A stretch of 64,000 nt of DNA from Notospermus geniculatus (Eukaryota; Nemertea; Pilidiophora; Heteronemertea; Lineidae), in the NCBI GenBank assembly GCA_002633025.1, contig NMRB01001707.1:1-64000 (forward strand), written 5' to 3'. Below, piece by piece: positions 57,310-64,000 of the stretch (position 1 is the stretch's first letter; each line of letters begins with the position of its first letter). The translations under genes were made by a program, and so were the position numbers. The notes under the pieces were generated by a model that had not been told where the DNA came from, searched no databases, and worked only from the letters and a program-made list of their open reading frames with translations.

Positions 57310-58300
57310 TGTTGACACTTCATAGATGAAATATTTACCGTTTGGGACGAAAAACAGGCTAACCAGGGCCTATTGATGAAATGCAGGCCTACAACACATG
57401 GTTGCCAATTGGTGTACGGCCTACGAGTGGAGTTAAAACTAGCAGTGTACCGAAGCCTTCTAGCCCTAGTGGCGACCTTTGGAACCAAAATGGCATCAAG
57501 AGTTATCAAGAGTTATCCACAGCATGACAGGTACAGAAGAGTTTTAGGTTTTTTTAGGGCTTTTAGCGCCAATTATCGTTTTTTTATTGTACCATGCACA
57601 TTCTAAGGCTGTTGACTTCACATCAGCCAAATTCCACGTTATTTGACCGCAGAACTAAGTAGGAGACAGCGCTACAAGAATCCAGGAAGTAAGAAATAAT
57701 ATATAGATTATAAACATCGCTAAATCAGCCAGCACTGGCTCACTTCCAAATTGATATTATGTAATGTTAACAGATCTGCTGTGGTTGACCTTTGCTAAGC
57801 TCCTCAAAACCGGTGTCTATTTTTACCTCTCGGAATTCCATGGCTGACGTCATGATGTGTTCCCAGAGCTATTTATAGAATTCCCGCGATTGTTCCCTGT
57901 ACTTGCGCATGCGTACTTCTACGTTAATATATGCGCCGTCTATCGGCAAATTGATGAACTATTATTGCGACCTGCCATCTATGATTGAGATATTGAACTG
58001 ACGAATATCAGTGGTATCCGTGAGCTCCCTCTATAGTCCCTTTAAAATCTACTCGACAGGAATTCGATCGTTAGGAAAATTGTTCACTTCAGACGCTCGA
58101 CTGAAATACAACACTATGATTTTATAATTCGCCAGGTATTCCGCCGTGGAAGAAATTTCGGCAGCTCAGAATTCGACTCCAATGCCGCGTCGAATTGGCG
58201 TTTACCCATGAACGCGGGGTGCAGACATCTTATTGACCGATGCCTTACATCGCCGCAGTCGATCAGGTGTTCCGGCATGGTTGCGACAAAAATCACTACC
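57310..58300. other. No gene recognised
   Basis: No long frame or repeat structure identified. Confidence 0.4.
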
Positions 58301-58309
58301 TGTAATATT

Positions 58310-58439
58310 ATAGAGTTTTCGCAAAGCCCCAAACACCTACGCGAACGTCTATGCTTTTGTTCGGTGCTCTCTTCGTGGCATCGAACGATGGGTTTGGCGT
58401 TCGCGTTGGCGTTTCGGGGGCTTTGCGAAAACGCTCTAT
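58310..58439. mobile_element. MITE family 'GCAAAGCCCCCGAAACG', copy 3 (inverse)
   Basis: ATAGAGTTTTCGCAAAGCCC and inverse; TATT on both sides (58306-58309, 58440-58443). Internal sequence is inverse to copies 1 and 2. Confidence 0.87.
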
Positions 58440-58498
58440 TATTAAATGCACCCCCTTACAGAAGGGCATTTGAGGAAGGGGTGCATTTAATAATATTA
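58437..58498. repeat. Perfect hairpin ATTATTAAATGCACCCCCTT
   Basis: 21-bp arms around a 15-base loop, touching the right end of the previous MITE. Confidence 0.85.
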
Positions 58499-58896
58499 CA
58501 CCGGGTAGGTCTCACCACGTACCGATTCTCGACCACCAATTTCAGTCGCCCCTATATCAATTATACCTGTCAAAATGCCATCAAAAACTGTTCCCATGGA
58601 ATCCGTAGATACGCACGCGCAGTATGAATGTCGAATTACTTGTGTCACGTGAGTTTTAAAGCGCGAGATTTCGATTTTCGTGGGGAAGACAACTTTCTCG
58701 ATCGATCGTGCCGAATTTCTGGAGTAAGTATACCTCAATCACTGGAAAAATACCCCAAACCATGACTCCAATAGGTGGCGCCCGAGTCCAGGCAGCTGCT
58801 GGTGACCGTAATTAGCATGAATATTCATGAATTTCCTCGAAAAACACGTGTTTGTTGCTGCGGCGGGAAATCTACGCCCAATGACAACCGTGTCCT

Positions 58897-59015
58897 CAGT
58901 CTCGACCGGGGTTGTACCATTTCCCGACAGGGGGGAGTATCTCGACCGGGGTTGTACCATTTCCCGACAGGGGGGAGTATCTCGACCGGGGTTGTACCAT
59001 TTCTCGACCATGTCG
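58897..59015. repeat. 41-bp tandem repeat, 2.8 copies
   Basis: 'tctcgaccggggttgtacca...gacaggggggagta' repeated head to tail, nearly identical. All overlapping frames are repeat artefacts. Confidence 0.93.
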
Positions 59016-59472
59016 AGAATGGGTACTTCATGCAATTAAGAAGCAATTAATAAGCACCGGGGGCCTACAGGCCTGGTATTTCCCATATTATCATGATTTC
59101 AAAATGTCATGAGATCTTCCAAAACATTCATTTGGTGTTGTTAATAAATAAAGTTCACTTTAAATAACTTTTTCTGTCGAAGAACACCAGCTCGATTGAC
59201 CAACGTAGGGTAATGAATTCGTCCCGTTTTTCTCAACATCAAGGGCGGGTTGGGAGTAATATGACTTGGTTTGTCTACTGATATATCCCAAAAACATGTG
59301 TTTGGGACAGGGGTGGAATCAGGGGTGGCCCCCGGCGCGCGCCCACCCCACTCAACAAAAAAAATCTTCAGAATTGAGCGGGAAATTCAGAATTTTAGAA
59401 TTTTAGAATAAAAAAATGGATTTGAAATTGGCCAAAAATTTCTGCACCGTGCGCCTATCTTTTCCAAAGTCC

Positions 59473-59650
59473 TGGCCCCGTATGCACAAAAAATCCTTAT
59501 ATTAAGTGTAAGATTGTCCTTAACTTCATAAAAGAATTCTTAGCTAAGGAAATCCTTCAAGCGGTATGCACAAAGCACCTTAAGAATTTCCTGAGCTAAG
59601 AATTTTCTTGAATAATAGGAATTTTCTCAACTCAGTAGGATTTCTCTTGG
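59473..59650. repeat. Degenerate GGCCCCGTATGCACAAA element
   Basis: 'ctggccccgtatgcacaaaa' and 'cggtatgcacaaagcacctt' with 'aagaatttcct' words; a diverged relative of the GGGCC-terminus MITEs, ends unclear. Confidence 0.5.
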
Positions 59651-59949
59651 GCCTAGAGCTAAATTTAGCCTGTGCATTAACCTATAGAATTCATTGTTAC
59701 AATAGCTCACACTGGGAATGCCGGGGGAATCCCTGTTTCAAGAAGTGAGCAAGCACATGGTTGTGCACGTTAAGANCCTTGAAAAAGTGCTAAAATTTTA
59801 GTGTTTTGGCCACCGCAGTAGCGATTTTCTGGTCTTCCATCTGACCCCCTTCAGAGCCTATATACTAACACTCCTTGAGCGCAGAAAGGTGCATATCTGA
59901 AATTAACAGGAATCTAATTAGCTGCATGCTGTTAGTTACGCCAAGTAAA

Positions 59950-61060
59950 ATTAAATGAAATGATCCATGCACCATGTGCTCACCTCTTGGACATACATGT
60001 AATATGGTTGTGACAGATAAAGGGACATGTCAGTTATGAGCAATCTGGGTCAATTCATTCCCGAGTTACAGGACTTTTATACATTCTACGTTGTGAGATA
60101 CTTTTTCGATGTTTCACTTCTGACGAGACGAAAAGTATCTCTACTGTATGAAGAATACCGCCATCTTGGATAGACATTCATCCGCGTTAGGAGCACTACT
60201 TAATACGTACTGCGCATGTGTAGCAGCAACATAATATCATACTTTTCTTGATCTTATGAACGCATAAATCTATAGTTTTAAGTAATTCATATATACAACG
60301 ATGAATTTTCAAAAAATATGTGTATATCGTGTAATTCTAGACACCATCACCTGGGCACTATCCGGCGGACGAATGGGTTAGTAAATCGCCGGAACTGAGG
60401 ACCCACTTCCGTTTCAAGATGGCGCGTATTGTTATACAGCCGAGTNTTACGCCACCTGGCGGCCATACCGGAAGTCCAATTGCGCCGAAATTCAGCATTT
60501 TCGAAGGTACCCCTCGAATACACACTTATGCAAGATATGAACTTGCTCAGTGAAATAATGGCGAACTGTGGCAGTTCGTTACTTTTGTACATCTTTGACC
60601 TCTGTGACCTTGAAAAGTAGGTCAAATTAAAAACCCGTTATATATGTTATGTATCCTCATTAGATACACCTATGATAAAAATTTGGAGATGATCCAGTCG
60701 TTAGTTCAGGAGTTATTGCACTTTTTGTGTTTTTGGTTTTGGCAATCTGGTGGCCAAGCCTAGCGAAACCTGGCGGTGTCATAGGTCATCTGTGGGTATG
60801 ACCAAGTTTCAGATCAATGAGGACCCTAGCTCACTGCCTCAATAGGTATCACCATTGGTTCTATTGAAATGAAACTGGCAACTCGGTCCTGATCAATTTC
60901 CCACACAAAAACCATCCATTGTATAGGACCGAGTTTCGGTGTGCTGCCCTCTATCGTAGCTAGGATGCCCATAGCCCCAGCGGTTACGAAACGTGCCCTG
61001 CTAACGGACGACGAGGACGACGGACACCGCATGACGATCACTGGTGAGCTAAAAAGATAA
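59950..61060. repeat. Dispersed repeat family R1, copy 2
   Basis: Aligns with 13503-14425 from 'gaaatgatccatgcaccatg' to 'ggtgagctaaaaag'. It has an extra segment at about 60085-60440 and another at about 60825-60975 ('aactcggtcct...aggaccgagtt'), both absent from copy 1. Confidence 0.75.
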
Positions 61061-61084
61061 AATTCACGCGGCCACAAGCACTTT

Positions 61085-61240
61085 CTTTAAGCTGCCCATT
61101 ACACGATCAATATTATTGCACAGTATGAGGATCACAGTGGGCAATATTATTGTAAATCTTTCTTCTAACTATCATGCTAGAAGCACACGACCACCCATTT
61201 GGGCCCATATTGTGCAATAATATTGCGCCGTGTATGGTGG
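61085..61240. mobile_element. MITE with CAATATTATTGCACA arms
   Basis: 'cccattacacgatcaatatt' left; 'gtgcaataatattgcgccgtgtatgg' right; imperfect inverted repeat. Confidence 0.7.
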
Positions 61241-62180
61241 CTTTTCTTATTATCAACAGAACTATAAACGGCAGCGCTGTTTATTTCTCACCGCATACAC
61301 TCCAGGGCCGGCGCGGCCGGGGGGGGGGGGGTAGGGGGTATTTACCCCCTCGATAATTGTGGGTGATATGCCCTTTTTGGTTGGTGTGCCCTTTTGAAAC
61401 GGGCACGCAAATCCCAAAAGGGCACTTTACATATGACAGGCCAATTGTTAAAAAACATTTCAGCAAAATCAAATGGGAAAAAAGATCATTATTGTTGGTG
61501 TCTCAAGGTGAAGGTAATTGACCTCAAATCACATCTCTGAGCTTCTAATTTTCAAAATTTTTCTGCGGGGGGTCCCCCAGACCCCCGGCAAAACCGGCCC
61601 CTTCGGCGCTGGAAGGCAAAGCCCACGTCCGTTGAGCTTACATGTATATGCTTAAAATGCCTCCCTAGCGAAAAAAGGCTAGCTACGGCCCTGCTCTCGT
61701 TCTCTAAGTACATGTAGGTGCCCCTATTTTTGGTGTACCCCCTCAATGGAAAAGTGGCCACACCGGCCCTGCTGACTCGCCACGCCTGACGCGTGGTTGA
61801 AAATAGAAAAGCTCATTCATGATCTCGGATGGCAATACATTTTGGTCATATCATCAGCGCAATGGATATTGAGATACATGTATAACACAAGCATGCAAGG
61901 GAATGTCATGAGCATCCGATTGTGCAGGCTACATCGATATTGGGAAGGTCTCAACACATGTCGCTAGCTATCAAACAACTTATGAACGACTTCCGCCCTG
62001 CATCGGTCTATGCAATGCAAGTCTGATACTCTGATACTCTAACAAGAATTGTCGCTCGATCTAAGTTTAGGCCTACATAGTCCTACCTCTTCCAGAGTCT
62101 TCATCTTGACATTCGTCAGTGGCTACACCGAGATTCTACTAAAACAATAATGAGGTCCGAAAACGAGGCTATTATATCAC
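61241..62180. other. No gene recognised
   Basis: Includes a G-run (61320-61330) and a 'gggggtcccccagacccccgg' palindromic piece at 61566. No domain-bearing frame. Confidence 0.4.
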
Positions 62181-62187
62181 GTGATTT

Positions 62188-62520
62188 TCCACCCGGGTGG
62201 AAATACTTTCCACCCGGGTGAGAATACTTTCCACCCGGGTGGAAATACTTTCCACCCGGGTGGAAATACTTTCCACCCGGGTGGAAATACTTTCCACCCG
62301 GGTGAGAATACTTTCCACCCGGGTGGGAATACTTTCCACCCGGGTGAGAATACTTTCCACCCGGGTGGAAATACTTTCCACCCGGGTGAGAATACTTTCC
62401 ACCCGGGTGGAAATACTTTCCACCCGGGTGAGAATACTTTCCAGCCGGGTGGAAATACTTTCCACCCGGGTGAGAATACTTTTCACCTGGGTGAGAATAC
62501 TTTCCACCCGGGTGGAAATT
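62188..62520. repeat. 21-bp satellite, 16 units
   Basis: Unit TTTCCACCCGGGTGGAAATAC with variants GTGAGAATAC. Each unit carries the palindrome CCACCCGGGTGG. Because 21 is a multiple of 3 and the unit has no stop in several frames, long open frames appear on both strands; they are not genes. Confidence 0.95.
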
Positions 62521-62597
62521 CGAGAAAAAATACAATAATGTTCAGAATATTTTAATGTGGACAAAAATATATACATGGCATGTTTGGGCCACCGTAT

Positions 62598-62658
62598 NNN
62601 NNNNNNNNNNNNNNNNNNNNNNNNNNNNNNNNNNNNNNNNNNNNNNNNNNNNNNNNNN
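62598..62658. other. Assembly gap (61 N) next to poly-C
   Basis: Followed by 17 C at 62659-62675. Confidence 1.
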
Positions 62659-62994
62659 CCCCCCCCCCCCCCCCCAGCGATGGAAGTGTGTGCGGTTAAT
62701 AGAAGTCGCCCAGAAATTACTGACAGGTCACCGCGGATAACAATGATGTTTCACGCTGCCATTGTAACTACCGGTACCAATAATTGCGTAATTCCTTGGT
62801 ATAACTTGACTATTTGAGCAGACTACATGTATTGTCCATGTAAGTAGGACTTGCATCCCTAGCTCTCCCATTCACATCACTCTGGCATGAGCCGCCCAAT
62901 TCAGCGACCTCGAAACTGCTTCATTATCAACTCACATCTCAGTCTGGTGTGAACATTGAGTGGATAGAAGCGGTAAAATGATCTTACTTCAAAA

Positions 62995-63163
62995 AGCTCG
63001 GTCAAAATGTAATTTTGCGATCACGCATATTTTGCGTGATCCGTATTTTGCGAAAAATTTGCGAGGCAAATGCGAGGTCTTCATGTATACCACGCATCGC
63101 ATAATTTGCGTGCACGCAAACCCATCGCAACGCAAATTTGCGATCTCTTCGTGAATAAGGCCC
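62995..63163. mobile_element. TTTGCG-rich MITE with GGGCC-type right end
   Basis: 'aattttgcgatcacgcatat' and 'gcaaatttgcgatctcttcg' with many inverted GCGA words; right end GTGAATAAGGCCCCTGG. Confidence 0.6.
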
Positions 63164-63275
63164 CTGGACCCATGTTCCCGAAGCCGTCGTAAGGTTAACA
63201 ATGTCGTTACGATATGCATTTTCCCAGTTTTAACGACATCGTTAACCTATCAACTGCTTCGGGAACATGGGCCCC
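63164..63275. mobile_element. Hairpin MITE, GGGCC-terminus class
   Basis: CTGGACCCATGTTCCCGAAG and inverse GCTTCGGGAACATGGGCCCC; inner 'gttaac..tcgttac' inverted. Confidence 0.85.
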
Positions 63276-63672
63276 GCTCGATACCAGGAGTGCGCTGGAT
63301 TGCTACAGTCACGTATCCGCCGATTCTGCCAAGGATGTGTTTCCGACGGCCGAACGGCCTAAAAAACAGAAAATACGGTTACCGGCCGGTGGCCTTAGAT
63401 GTCCCGAGAGACACCACTTGCCTCCTGTTCCTTCTCTACTGACTAGGTACTGGGAGGGAAATCTGGCATGATGATGCCCAGAAGACCAATGGCGCACTCA
63501 AGGAAGAAAAGGGAGGAAGAAAAGGGAGGGTGGCGAATTTTTTTTGCTGAACCTTTCAGCAAGTACACTGTAGGCCTACATTTTGTCGAGAGAGGGACAC
63601 TTCGTTTGCAGTAAAACACTTTTTCAACGCGCGTGGGGGGATAATTGGGTTGTGCGGGTAAGGTTTAGTGAT

Positions 63673-63706
63673 AGGGTTAGGGTTAGGGTTAGGGTTAGGG
63701 ATAGGG
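63673..63706 (+). repeat. Interstitial TTAGGG tract
   Basis: Four perfect TTAGGG units flanked by 'atagggc' variants: the animal telomere repeat inside the sequence. Confidence 0.9.
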
Positions 63707-63784
63707 CTAGAAAAGAGAAGGTTTATGTAAGGGTTAGCATTATAGAGTTATATTAGATTTATTCTATAACACCTAGATTCAACG

Positions 63785-64000
63785 GTGTCCCCCCATAAGT
63801 CCGACACTTCACAAGTCCGACATCCCACAAGTCCGACGTCTAGAGAAAGGTATCGTAAGTCCGACGTTCAGAGAAAGATATCACAAGTCCGAAGTACCAT
63901 AAGTCCGGCATCCCATAACTCCGACAAGAAGGGGTTGGGAGTTCGGACTTATAGTACTTCGGACTTGTGGGATGTCGGACTTGTGGTACTTTGGACCTGT
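63785..64000. repeat. Inverted tandem block, AAGTCCGAC units
   Basis: About eight AAGTCCGA(C/A) units forward (63797-63932), then the inverse (TCGGACTT) from 63944 to the window end, around 'aagaaggggttggg'. The right side is cut off by the window. Confidence 0.85.

Noticed and set aside
58208-58627. Plus-strand frame of 139 codons
   Set aside because: Crosses the MITE at 58310-58439 and the adjacent hairpin; coding look is due to the palindrome.
58820-59112. Five overlapping frames of 66-98 codons
   Set aside because: Artefacts of the 41-bp tandem repeat.
62188-62520. CRISPR array
   Set aside because: Units are continuous with no unique spacers, and the sequence is eukaryotic.
62116-62576. 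Four long overlapping frames with HPGGKYS- or TRVESI-type repeats
   Set aside because: Direct translation of the 21-bp satellite; no start context, no flanking coding sequence.

Overview
This is a gene-poor, repeat-dense animal nuclear sequence. Genes are split by GT-AG introns, and the families seen are metazoan: XK-related scramblase-like, class A GPCR, LamG plus fibronectin type III. The repeats are almost all DNA transposons and their short non-autonomous derivatives. Frequent palindromic words (AGGCCT, ACATGT), tRNA-derived SINE sequence and dispersed 'gccacctggcggcca...gaccttgaaaagtaggtcaa' repeats suggest a marine invertebrate. The species cannot be fixed from the sequence alone.

Layout. 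0-1.6 kb holds exons 2 and 3 of an XK-related (XKR) gene on the minus strand. 16.7-20.1 kb holds a second, more damaged copy with exon 1 as well, broken by inserted elements. 2.1-5.6 kb is nested inverted repeats. 7.0-13.4 kb is a minus-strand extracellular-type gene with one LamG domain over two exons and four single-exon FN3 modules, all joined at phase 1; its 4 kb intron is filled with terminal-inverted-repeat (TIR) elements. 19.8-27.9 kb is a transposon gene graveyard: PIF1-like helicase pieces, a MYB/SANT-like gene, a Harbinger transposase 5' exon, and Helitron-type N-terminal repeat coding sequence. 28-34 kb is stacked repeats. 35.1-36.05 kb is an apparently intact GPCR (minus). 36-48 kb is repeats with a possible PAN-like exon and a RecQ-like pseudogene. 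48.5-49.5 kb and 53.05-54.1 kb carry two plus-strand paralogues of a protein family I do not recognise, with the same splice position. 54-64 kb is nested transposons, MITEs, a 21-bp satellite, a short TTAGGG tract and an inverted tandem block at the window edge.

The host genes with intact frames over the visible part are the GPCR, the LamG-FN3 gene and the two unknown paralogues. Several insertions can be compared with an empty sister site inside this same window (17.5, 28.3, 4.4 and 54.4 kb), which makes their boundaries unusually well supported. Splice sites were read by eye; no search or folding program was run, so family names rest on recognised motifs.
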